DNA of 64,000 nt from Danxiaibacter flavus (GTDB taxonomy: Bacteria > Bacteroidota > Bacteroidia > Chitinophagales > Chitinophagaceae), in contig NZ_JAULBC010000001.1 of assembly GCF_041060425.1 (NCBI RefSeq), positions 372,001 to 436,000 on the forward strand, given 5' to 3'. Below the pieces are notes generated by a model, which made no database searches, was not told the origin of the DNA, and was given only the letters and a program-made list of their open reading frames with translations. The position numbers and the translations under genes are program-made. How positions within the stretch are numbered: the stretch's first letter is position 1; the number at the start of each line of letters is the position of its first letter. Positions 16,596-25,082 of this stretch are shown here, one piece after another.

Positions 16596-19500
16596 ATGAA
16601 TTTTAGAAAGATCAATAACATTGCCGGATGGCTTGTGTGTCTTGCCGCATGCGCTGTTTATTTGCTGACCATTGAGCCAGGAGGAAGTTTGTGGGATTGT
16701 GGTGAGTTTGTAAGTACTTGTTTAAAGCTGCAAATACCGCATCCGCCGGGGGCGCCGCTGTTTGTGTTGCTGGGCCGTCTTTTTATTGTTCTGTTCGGTG
16801 ATAATCCTATGACGGCCGCAAAAGCTGTAAATGTTATGTCTGCAATGGCAAGTGGGTTTACTATTCTCTTTCTGTTCTGGAGCATTACACACTTTGCACG
16901 GAGAATGGTGGTAAAAGATAAAACACTTGCAATAGATTTTTCGCAAGTCATTACAATCATAGGTGCAGGCGTTGTAGGTGCAGCTGCTTATACTTTTTCT
17001 GATTCGTTTTGGTTTAGTGCAGTAGAGGGTGAAGTATATGCGTTAAGTTCATTCTTTACAGCCATTGTATTTTGGGCGGCGCTTAAATGGGAGGAACAGG
17101 CAAACGAACCGGGTGCGGACAAATGGTTGATATTTATATTCTTTCTCATTGGCTTGTCTATCGGCGTGCACTTATTATGTCTGCTGTGTATCCCGGCCAT
17201 TGTTATGATTTATTATTTCAAAAAAGCAGCAGGGTTTAACTATGCGCGCCTGCGTAAATATTTTATCAGAAGTGTGATCATTCTTGGCGCATTGGGTTTT
17301 ATCGGTGCTATATTAAGTGCGCAGGGAGAAGCGAATGAGGAACGCGGAATTCCGGCAGATAATACGGTGGCTGCGTTGATATTTTTTGGAGCGCTAATAT
17401 CCATCGCTGTTCTATTCATCATCGAGAGAGTTGGCAAAGCAAGAAAAACATATTACGGCGGAGCTTATATTTTCCTGGTGTTGAGTGTAGTTATTCTCGG
17501 TATTGTTCAGGTGGGGTTGATCCAGTATACCGTAAAAGTTGCTGGTAGTTTTGATGTGTTTTTCGTTAACAACCTTGGGCTGCCATTCTTTTCCGGATTT
17601 GCGTTTTTCTTCATCCTGTTAGCAGTACTTATCTGGTTTGGGTTACGATATGCAGGTAAAAAGGATCTGCCATATTTAAGGTTGTCGTTATGGGGCGTCG
17701 CGTTTATATTGATTGGCTATAGCATGTACATCACTACCATGTTGAGGAGTAATGCCGATCCCGGCATTGATGTCTTTAATGTTGATAATCCGCAAAGTCT
17801 TGCAGGTTATCTTGGACGCGAACAGTATGGTGACTTCCCGATTCTTTATGGCCAAAAATTTAACGCGCAGCCTGTAGACTATAAAGAAGAATCAGAAAAA
17901 TTTCAAAAAGGCGAACATAAATATATTAGTGCGGGTAAGCGTGGTCATTATGTTTTTATGCCGCAGGATAAAATGGTATTTCCGCGTATGTGGGATATGA
18001 CCAATGATCAGAATCATGCTGATTACTACGCGTTCTTTATGAATGTAGGTAAGTTGAAAGATGGTAGCTACGCAATAGATAAAGATGAGAATGGCTTGTA
18101 TACCAAACCTGGTTTCTATGATAATATGCGGTTCTTTCTTAACTACCAGACCAGTTTTATGTACCTCCGTTATTTTCTCTGGAATTTCAGCGGCAGACAA
18201 AATGATATCGAGGGAGTTTTTTCAGCGAATGTTCGTGATGGTAATTGGATAACAGGTATTCCGTTTGTTGACAACTCCATGTATGGAGATCAAAAGTTAA
18301 TGCCTGACAGCCTGAAGCAAAATAAAGGCCACAACAAGCTATTTATGTTGCCGCTTGTTCTTGGTTTGCTTGGCTTGTTTTTTCAATACAAAAAGAATAA
18401 GGAAGATGCATTTGTTTCTACACTGCTTTTCTTTATGACGGGTTTTGCCATTATAATCTATCTCAATCAACCAGGCTTTCAGCCAAGGGAAAGGGATTAT
18501 GCTTATGTAGGTTCATTTTATGCGTTTAGCATATGGATAGGATTGGCGGTTCCGTTCTTTGCAGAGATGATCGTCAACCGGAATATGAAGATGATAAAAG
18601 ATGTTGCATTGTACGGATTGCTTTGCAGTCTGCTCATAGTATTTACGGCAGCATCCGGTAACGGAGGCGCATTTGTGGCAGGTGTCGGTTTCGTAATTGT
18701 CTTTATGCTTACAGCCATCGCTTTGCCATCTGCATTTCGCGCATTATCCAATAAAAAAGCAGTGGCATCAGTATCATTTATTGTTGCATTTGCCGTTCCG
18801 GTATGGATGGCAATACAGGAATGGGATGATCACGACAGAAGCCACAAACAAACAGCTCGGGACTTGGCGAAAGATTACCTCGAAAGCTGCGCACCAAATG
18901 CCATCTTGTTCAGCTATGGGGATAATGATACGTATCCGCTTTGGTATGCACAGGAAGTGGAAGGGATTCGTCCGGATGTCCGGGTTGTTATCACTTCGTT
19001 GCTTGCATCGGACTGGAACATTAATCAGCTTCGCTACAAAATAAATAATAGCGATCCGGTTGACGTGATCTGGTCCAAAGATCAGATTGAGGGCGGCAAG
19101 CGGGATTTTGCAGTGTATCGTCCTCAACCGCAATATCCTGAAAACAAATTTTACGATCTGTATAGTGTTATGAAGAATTATGTGGGCGACGATCGCAATG
19201 TTGATGAACGGGGATACAATATTTTTCCCGTTCGTAGTTTAAGCATTCCGGTAGATGAGGCTACAGTGCGCGCTAACGGCACAGTAAATAAAAATGATAG
19301 TATTGTTAAAAACATCAATTTCACAATTCCCACAACTACGCTTTATAAAAATCACCTGGCTATTCTAAGCATCATTGCAGCTAATCAATGGAAGAGGCCC
19401 ATTTACTTTACAATGCCTTATAGCGATTTGGGTTTTGGCGAATATTTTAGGAGAGATGGACTGGCTTACAGATTGGTGCCGGTTTTAAATTCAAATGTCA

Positions 19501-19985
19501 ATACGGCTCGAATGACCGATGTGGTGATGAATAAGTTTGGCTTCGGAAATGCAAGTCATCCAAATGTATATTTTGATGAAGAAAACCGGAGGCAGCTATC
19601 CATTATAAGAAGGGCGGATGCAGAGCTGTCATTAAATCTGTTTTTTGAAGGAAAAAAAGAAGAGGCAAGACGTGTTGTTCAATACACCGATAAAATGATA
19701 CCTGACACAAATATGCCATATGGCATGGTTTCGCGCGGCAATGATCACAACCGCGTGTCAATGATGATGCTGGAGGCCTGTTATCGCGCGGAAGATAATG
19801 TGCTGGCGGATAAAATATATGATTCTGTAAAACGCGATCTCGATCAGCAGATCAGGTATTATGACTCGCTTGATGGTAACATGGCCGATGCAATGGAATA
19901 CGAAAAAAATAATGCCCGGGACATGCTTTCCCAGCTCAATAAATTGAAATCGGTTTTAAAAGACAAAAAGCCGGTTGCTATGTAA
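16596..19985 (+). CDS. DUF2723/GT117 family membrane protein
   Basis: 1129 residues. The N-terminal part carries the DUF2723 hallmark (LTIEPGGSLWDCGEFVST, LQIPHPPGAPLFVLLGRLF) and about a dozen membrane helices to residue 730. The remaining 400 residues form a soluble, probably periplasmic, region beginning with NAILFSYGDNDTYPLWYAQE. The family is classed as glycosyltransferase family 117 and is related to protein O-mannosyltransferases; in Bacteroidota such proteins are linked to surface protein glycosylation. Catalysis by this copy is inferred from family membership. Monocistronic. Confidence 0.85.
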   Translation: MNFRKINNIAGWLVCLAACAVYLLTIEPGGSLWDCGEFVSTCLKLQIPHPPGAPLFVLLGRLFIVLFGDNPMTAAKAVNVMSAMASGFTILFLFWSITHFARRMVVKDKTLAIDFSQVITIIGAGVVGAAAYTFSDSFWFSAVEGEVYALSSFFTAIVFWAALKWEEQANEPGADKWLIFIFFLIGLSIGVHLLCLLCIPAIVMIYYFKKAAGFNYARLRKYFIRSVIILGALGFIGAILSAQGEANEERGIPADNTVAALIFFGALISIAVLFIIERVGKARKTYYGGAYIFLVLSVVILGIVQVGLIQYTVKVAGSFDVFFVNNLGLPFFSGFAFFFILLAVLIWFGLRYAGKKDLPYLRLSLWGVAFILIGYSMYITTMLRSNADPGIDVFNVDNPQSLAGYLGREQYGDFPILYGQKFNAQPVDYKEESEKFQKGEHKYISAGKRGHYVFMPQDKMVFPRMWDMTNDQNHADYYAFFMNVGKLKDGSYAIDKDENGLYTKPGFYDNMRFFLNYQTSFMYLRYFLWNFSGRQNDIEGVFSANVRDGNWITGIPFVDNSMYGDQKLMPDSLKQNKGHNKLFMLPLVLGLLGLFFQYKKNKEDAFVSTLLFFMTGFAIIIYLNQPGFQPRERDYAYVGSFYAFSIWIGLAVPFFAEMIVNRNMKMIKDVALYGLLCSLLIVFTAASGNGGAFVAGVGFVIVFMLTAIALPSAFRALSNKKAVASVSFIVAFAVPVWMAIQEWDDHDRSHKQTARDLAKDYLESCAPNAILFSYGDNDTYPLWYAQEVEGIRPDVRVVITSLLASDWNINQLRYKINNSDPVDVIWSKDQIEGGKRDFAVYRPQPQYPENKFYDLYSVMKNYVGDDRNVDERGYNIFPVRSLSIPVDEATVRANGTVNKNDSIVKNINFTIPTTTLYKNHLAILSIIAANQWKRPIYFTMPYSDLGFGEYFRRDGLAYRLVPVLNSNVNTARMTDVVMNKFGFGNASHPNVYFDEENRRQLSIIRRADAELSLNLFFEGKKEEARRVVQYTDKMIPDTNMPYGMVSRGNDHNRVSMMMLEACYRAEDNVLADKIYDSVKRDLDQQIRYYDSLDGNMADAMEYEKNNARDMLSQLNKLKSVLKDKKPVAM

Positions 19986-20175
19986 TAGGACTTAAAATTT
20001 TATTATAGGTTAAAAAAGATAAATCCGCATAGTGCCGGTGGATTAAACAAATAGACATTAAAATGAAATCAAAATCGGTCTGTAGTGTTTGAACAATCGA
20101 CGTGAAATAATTGCTATTTGTGTTTCATTGCTTGTATTTTATGAATGATAGTAGTATTTTCATAAAAACGCTTTT

Positions 20176-20412
20176 ATGACTGCAAAAGACTTTTTTGAAG
20201 AACTGATGCAGCGGCCGCTGGAAACAATTCAGCAGAGTTTTAAGGACCAATATCCTGACATTAATGTGGCCGGTGAAGTACAGTTTTCTACAAAAGGCAA
20301 AACAGTTGTCGTTCAGACTCCGGAAACATATCCGAAGCCTGTAATCCGGGAAATAGCAAGGCAGATAAGGCAGCGAGCCAAGTTTGTAAATTTTGAAATA
20401 GAGGCGATGTAA
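20176..20412 (+). CDS. Small hypothetical protein (78 aa)
   Basis: A compact soluble protein (MTAKDFFEELMQRPLETIQQ) with predicted helix-strand-strand-helix character and balanced charge. I do not recognise the family. Support for it being real: a complete frame, a sensible start, no overlap, and codon use like its neighbours. It converges with the DUF1345 gene nine bases downstream. Confidence 0.6.
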   Translation: MTAKDFFEELMQRPLETIQQSFKDQYPDINVAGEVQFSTKGKTVVVQTPETYPKPVIREIARQIRQRAKFVNFEIEAM

Positions 20413-20421
20413 AGATGGTAG

Positions 20422-21108
20422 CTACGCTTTTAAGCCGGCAATTAAGTTGACGGTTAAGGCGACTACAAACGTGTTTAACACGAAGGAAAGTAAGCCGTGG
20501 AAAAGTACTGTGCGCCTGATAATACGCGACGTAACTTCCACATCTGATACCTGGAAGGTCATTCCTATTACAAATGAAAAATAAGCAAAGTCTAGAAGGT
20601 CTGGTTTTTTCTCGTTGGGAAAGTCCAGGCCTTCTGCGTGCCTGGTAGTGTCCTCTTCGTCATCATCATAAAAAAGATATGCATAGTGCAGGCAAAATGT
20701 AGTATGCACAATCGTCCATGAAAGGAGCATGCCGGCAATCGAAACCGGAAGATACAGTCCGGATTGTGAACCATCTTTACTGACAATAAGCAACACAACC
20801 GTACACATGCAGGCTATAGATGCGATAATGATAGATGAAAAAACAAAAATTCTGCTGCCGTCTTCAATCCGCGCCTGTATCCTTAATTGTATTGTAGATC
20901 TGGTGAGAATAATGAGCCACGTTGCGAGTGTATAACAAACCGCGAAGACATCCCACAACAGAATAGCAAGCAAAGGGGCACTGAAAGAATTTTTCCTTAT
21001 AAAAATGAACGTAAGGATTGTTGCTGCAGAAGCAATTAAAACCCTGTGCAAAGGTGTCATCCAGAGTAAAATATCCTGCCACTTGTTTTTTGTTACGTCT
21101 TTGGCCAT
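20422..21108 (-). CDS. DUF1345 family membrane protein
   Basis: A 228-residue protein with five or six hydrophobic segments. The C-terminal half contains the family core (LLDFAYFSFVIGMTFQVSDV and RRTVLFHGLLSFVLNTFVVA). The biochemical function of DUF1345 proteins is not known. An acidic cytoplasmic loop (YDDDEEDTTRHAEGLD) sits mid-protein. It is probably transcribed alone. Confidence 0.85.
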   Translation of the reverse strand: MAKDVTKNKWQDILLWMTPLHRVLIASAATILTFIFIRKNSFSAPLLAILLWDVFAVCYTLATWLIILTRSTIQLRIQARIEDGSRIFVFSSIIIASIACMCTVVLLIVSKDGSQSGLYLPVSIAGMLLSWTIVHTTFCLHYAYLFYDDDEEDTTRHAEGLDFPNEKKPDLLDFAYFSFVIGMTFQVSDVEVTSRIIRRTVLFHGLLSFVLNTFVVALTVNLIAGLKA

Positions 21109-21174
21109 GCAATTTATCTGCTTTTTGTTTAAAGTTAGTACAAGAAATTGAATAGCAGCAGGAGATGAGGTGGT

Positions 21175-21756
21175 TTACTCAAGCAGAATAATGTTCAGGC
21201 TTTGCAATAAAGAAAGCGCCTCAGGTAATTTAAACTTCGCTTTCTTTATGTTATTCTCCTGTATATTGATGGTGTAATTTATTGCGTCGGTGAAATTGGC
21301 CAGAGAAAGATCCGTATTAACAAAACGCGCGTTTAACAGGTCTGTTCCCGAGAAATTGGCTGCCGACAAATTGCAGTTGGCAAAATCAACGTCATGTGCC
21401 ACACTATCTGTGATATTTATTTTGCGGAGATTTTTTCCGTAAAAACTGCTATAGCTAAGGTTGGTATTGCTGAATTCCAGGTTTAACGGATTGTCTGCAT
21501 CCTGCCATGTAATACCAATGGCCTTGGAGTTGTCTATTTTAATGCCATTGAACTGGGTTCTTTTAAACCGCAGAAGAGAAATGTCGCAGTTAATGAATGT
21601 GCAGTTTTCAAAGTGGCAATCTTCAAACATGCATTCTTTAAGGTTAGATCCATAAAAACGGCAGGTGTCAAAAAAGCGATCTTTTACCAGTTTCCCTTCG
21701 TAGGTTATATTACTAAAATCCTTATCATAATGTTCTATTTCTTTATCGCCATGCAT
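21175..21756 (-). CDS. Pentapeptide repeat protein
   Basis: A 193-residue protein from ATG 21756 (MHGDKEIEHYDKDFSN); a TTG at 21783 overlaps the -7 element TATTTTTG (21781-21788, minus strand), so the ATG is preferred. Successive A(D/N)LxX-type pentapeptides (FEDCHFENCTFINCDISLLR, FANCNLSAANFSGTDLLNAR) build a right-handed quadrilateral beta-helix. Its length and lack of other domains resemble QnrB/McbG-like stand-alone pentapeptide proteins, but a gyrase-protecting role cannot be concluded from sequence. Confidence 0.85.
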   Translation of the reverse strand: MHGDKEIEHYDKDFSNITYEGKLVKDRFFDTCRFYGSNLKECMFEDCHFENCTFINCDISLLRFKRTQFNGIKIDNSKAIGITWQDADNPLNLEFSNTNLSYSSFYGKNLRKINITDSVAHDVDFANCNLSAANFSGTDLLNARFVNTDLSLANFTDAINYTINIQENNIKKAKFKLPEALSLLQSLNIILLE

Positions 21757-21990
21757 GTGATCGTTTTTTAAAAGTGACGGCAAAAATAATTCGGAAGAGG
21801 AAGATTTTCTTCAACTATTTGATAAGTGCTTGCGGATGATTGTGTGAATGGTAATCTAACATCATCGCACTGATGATATTTCGGTCGCCATCGTTGTACG
21901 GTGTTGCCCATGCATGGCATTTTTGCGAAAAAGCCTGAAAACAGGCGCTTTGTAAACATTTTGATACCTAAAAATTTACATTTTAGTACC

Positions 21991-22019
21991 TTGTCCGGGA
22001 AACGCACCCCCTATTTTCG
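21991..22019 (+). promoter_or_regulatory. Promoter of the GH31 gene
   Basis: TTG (21991-21993), an 18-bp spacer, then TATTTTCG (22012-22019, one mismatch to TAnnTTTG), 33 bp upstream of the ATG. Confidence 0.5.
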
Positions 22020-22052
22020 CTTTCCGATAGAATATTTTAAACCATTAACTAA

Positions 22053-24917
22053 ATGATCAGGAAAAAGTTTCTCCAACTGCTTGCTGCGGGCTTGCTGATG
22101 GTTGCCACATTTCGTGCGTCCGCTCAAAATAGTCCGGCATATATTAAGAATAATAACGGTGTAACTATATATCCGGATGTGAATTTTTCAGGTAATGCCA
22201 GGGCTGTTAAGCTGGAAGTTGTGACCGAAAATATTGTGCATGTTGTTGCGGCTCCTTCAACAGATATTCCAAAGAGAAACAGTTTGTCTGTAATACCATA
22301 TACAACAAATACTACGTGGAAAGTGGAGGAAGAGAATGGCAGATTGGTTCTTACTACCGCAAAACTTACCGTTACAGGCGATCTTAAAACTGGTGCTGTT
22401 TCCTTTGCTGATAATAACGGACATCCCATTGTCACCGAAAGAAACATGAATGGAAGGAAAATAGCGTCCGCTGTTTTTGAAGGTGAACCGTTGTATGCTG
22501 TTGCGCAAACATTTGAGACAAGTACTGATGATAGTTATTACGGCCTTGGTCAGCACCAGGATGATGTCTATAATTACAAAGACCAGCAGGTTACATTGTT
22601 TCAGAATAATACGGAAGTCGCCGTCCCCTTTTTGATCTCCTCAAAAAATTACGGCATTCTTTGGGATAACTATTCTTTGTCGTCAGTAGGAGATACACGC
22701 CCATGGAAAGCTTTGTCGGCGCTGAAGTTGTTTTCTGCAAAGGGGGACGAGGGCTGGTTAACGGCTTCTTACAGCAATGACCGCAATCAGCCGGAAAATG
22801 TGGCTTTCGAAAAGGCTGAGTCCGTTATAAACTATGAATACCTTAACGCGACAAAATTGTATCTGCCTAAAGAATTCGCCATTGAAAAAGGAATGGTAAC
22901 GTACTCCGGCTCTATGCAATCCGGCGAGGCGGGAGAACATAAGTTTAAATTTACTTATGCCGGATATATTAAGGTTTGGATGGACGGCAAGTTATTACTT
23001 GACAGATGGAGGCAGGCCTGGAATCCCGGCAGTGGGGTATTTAGGGTTGCTATGGAACCAGGAAAAAAATACCAGCTTAAAATTCAATGGATCCCGGATG
23101 GTGGCGAATCGTATCTAACCGCTAAGTGGTTGCCTCCAGTGCCGGAACAGGATAAAAATACATTTACATTTAACTCTGAAGCAGGGCGTGCAGTTGACTA
23201 CTATTTTGTTTACGGAAAGAACATGGACGAGGTAGTCAGCGGCTATCGAACGCTCACGGGAAAAGCTTCATTGATGCCGAAGTGGTCACTTGGCTTTTGG
23301 CAAAGCCGGGAGCGTTATAAAACGCAGGAGGAGATTCTTTCAACCGTTGATGAATTCAGAAAACGAAAAATTCCTTTGGATAATATTGTGCTTGACTGGA
23401 GTTACTGGAAACAGGATCAGTGGGGCAGCCAGGAGTTTGATCCTTCACGCTTTCCCAATCCTGACAGTATGATCAGCGTGTTGCATAAAAAATATCATAC
23501 ACAGTTTATGATCTCCGTTTGGCCCAAGTTTTATGAAGGCATACCTGCGTATGATCTGTTTAACAGCAAAGGCTGGCTGTACAAGAGAAATATTGCGGAT
23601 CGTCAGCGAGACTGGATTGCGCAAGGTTATATCTCTACTTTTTACGATGCATTTAATGATGAGGCAAGAAAAGGTTTCTGGCAGCTGATCTACGATAAAA
23701 TATATACAAAGGGTATCGATGCGTGGTGGATGGATGCTAGTGAACCGGATATTCTTTCCAATGTAAGTCCTGAAAAAAGAAAAGAACAAATGACTCCAAC
23801 GGCTCTTGGTACTGCTGCTGAATACCTGAATGCCTATCCGTTAGAAAATGCAAGAGGTATTTATGAGGGCCAGCGTTCTGTTGATAATAACAAGCGAGTA
23901 TTCTTATTAACAAGATCAGGATTTGCCGGATCGCAACGCTATGCAGCGGCCATCTGGAGCGGTGATATAGCTACGCATTGGTCTGATTTAAAAGCGCAGA
24001 TCAGCGGTGGTTTAAATTTCGCTATGTCTGGTCTTCCTTACTGGACCATGGACATCGGAGGTTTTTCTGTTGAGCATCGTTACGAAAAACCGACAGAAAA
24101 AGACCTGGACGAATGGCGCGAGTTAAATGCACGCTGGTATCAGTTTGGTGCATTTTGTCCTTTGTTCCGTTCGCATGGCCAGTTCCCTTATCGTGAGATC
24201 TACAACATTTCTCCTGAAGGACATCCCGCTTATAAAAGTATGTTGTACTATAATAAGCTTCGTTACAGGTTGCTGCCTTATATCTACTCAATAGCGGGAG
24301 CAACTACGCTGAAAGATTATACAATGATGCGCGGATTGGTGATGGATTTTGCAAATGATACGGCCGTTAAGAATATTGGCGACCAGTATATGTTTGGTCC
24401 ATCTCTGCTGGTTAATCCTGTGTATACTTATAAAGCAACGGCAAGGGAAATGTATCTTCCTTCAGGCCAGGGTTGGTTTAATTTTTATACAGGAGAATAC
24501 AATGAAGGAGGAAAGCAAATCAATGCAGATGCACCTTATGAGCGAATGCCATTATTTGTAAAAGAAGGTTCAATTATACCCATCGGCCCTGAATTGCAAT
24601 ACAGTAGCGAAAAGCCTGCAACTGAGATCACTTTATTTGTTTATGCCGGCAGGGATGCGAGCTTTACCTTATATGAGGATGAGAACACGAACTATAATTA
24701 TGAAAGAGGAGCATTCTCCAATATTCAATTCAACTATAATGAAGCCAGCCGCAGTTTGACCATTGGCAATTGTGAAGGCTCTTTTGACGGCATGTTAAAG
24801 AACCGGGTATTCAATGTAGTTTGGATTGATAAACAGAAGCCTGTTCCATTTGATCCGGAAAGAAAGGTTGATACTGTTGTAAAATATAGCGGTAAACAAG
24901 TCATTATCAAACGTTAG
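22053..24917 (+). CDS. GH31 family alpha-xylosidase/alpha-glucosidase with PA14 insert
   Basis: 954 residues with a signal peptide (MIRKKFLQLLAAGLLMVATFRASA). The order is: N-terminal GH31 beta-sandwich, a PA14 domain inserted at about 275-375 (YSGSMQSGEAGEHKFKFTYA, IKVWMDGKLLLDRW), a TIM barrel from about 405, then C-terminal beta domains including a DUF5110-like part. The catalytic nucleophile is the Asp of WWMDASEPD (about residue 560) and the acid/base is the Asp of IWSGDIATHW (about 638). A PA14 insertion in this position is known from xyloglucan-type alpha-xylosidases, so alpha-xylosidase is my best guess. It is not next to a SusCD pair here. Confidence 0.85.
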   Translation: MIRKKFLQLLAAGLLMVATFRASAQNSPAYIKNNNGVTIYPDVNFSGNARAVKLEVVTENIVHVVAAPSTDIPKRNSLSVIPYTTNTTWKVEEENGRLVLTTAKLTVTGDLKTGAVSFADNNGHPIVTERNMNGRKIASAVFEGEPLYAVAQTFETSTDDSYYGLGQHQDDVYNYKDQQVTLFQNNTEVAVPFLISSKNYGILWDNYSLSSVGDTRPWKALSALKLFSAKGDEGWLTASYSNDRNQPENVAFEKAESVINYEYLNATKLYLPKEFAIEKGMVTYSGSMQSGEAGEHKFKFTYAGYIKVWMDGKLLLDRWRQAWNPGSGVFRVAMEPGKKYQLKIQWIPDGGESYLTAKWLPPVPEQDKNTFTFNSEAGRAVDYYFVYGKNMDEVVSGYRTLTGKASLMPKWSLGFWQSRERYKTQEEILSTVDEFRKRKIPLDNIVLDWSYWKQDQWGSQEFDPSRFPNPDSMISVLHKKYHTQFMISVWPKFYEGIPAYDLFNSKGWLYKRNIADRQRDWIAQGYISTFYDAFNDEARKGFWQLIYDKIYTKGIDAWWMDASEPDILSNVSPEKRKEQMTPTALGTAAEYLNAYPLENARGIYEGQRSVDNNKRVFLLTRSGFAGSQRYAAAIWSGDIATHWSDLKAQISGGLNFAMSGLPYWTMDIGGFSVEHRYEKPTEKDLDEWRELNARWYQFGAFCPLFRSHGQFPYREIYNISPEGHPAYKSMLYYNKLRYRLLPYIYSIAGATTLKDYTMMRGLVMDFANDTAVKNIGDQYMFGPSLLVNPVYTYKATAREMYLPSGQGWFNFYTGEYNEGGKQINADAPYERMPLFVKEGSIIPIGPELQYSSEKPATEITLFVYAGRDASFTLYEDENTNYNYERGAFSNIQFNYNEASRSLTIGNCEGSFDGMLKNRVFNVVWIDKQKPVPFDPERKVDTVVKYSGKQVIIKR

Positions 24918-24999
24918 CATATAAAGATGATAGGCTACATTTAGGCCTTTTTACTTTTTGCTTTTGAATTCAGACAGGCTTTGAACAGAAATACTGAAA

Positions 25000-25027
25000 G
25001 GGCTGCCATTACGGCGGCTCTTTTTTT
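25000..25027 (+). terminator. Terminator of the GH31 gene
   Basis: An eight-bp GGGCTGCC/GGCGGCTC stem (two G.U pairs), 5-nt loop and seven T residues. Confidence 0.7.
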
Positions 25028-25057
25028 GTCCCGATACGATTCTGTTCTTTAAGTTTG
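25026..25057 (+). promoter_or_regulatory. Promoter of the SNF2 helicase gene
   Basis: TTG at 25026-25028 overlaps the end of the preceding terminator T-tract. A 21-bp spacer leads to the perfect -7 element TAAGTTTG (25050-25057), with the ATG at 25083. Confidence 0.5.
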
Positions 25058-25082
25058 CAGCCCTTAAATTGAATGGAATATT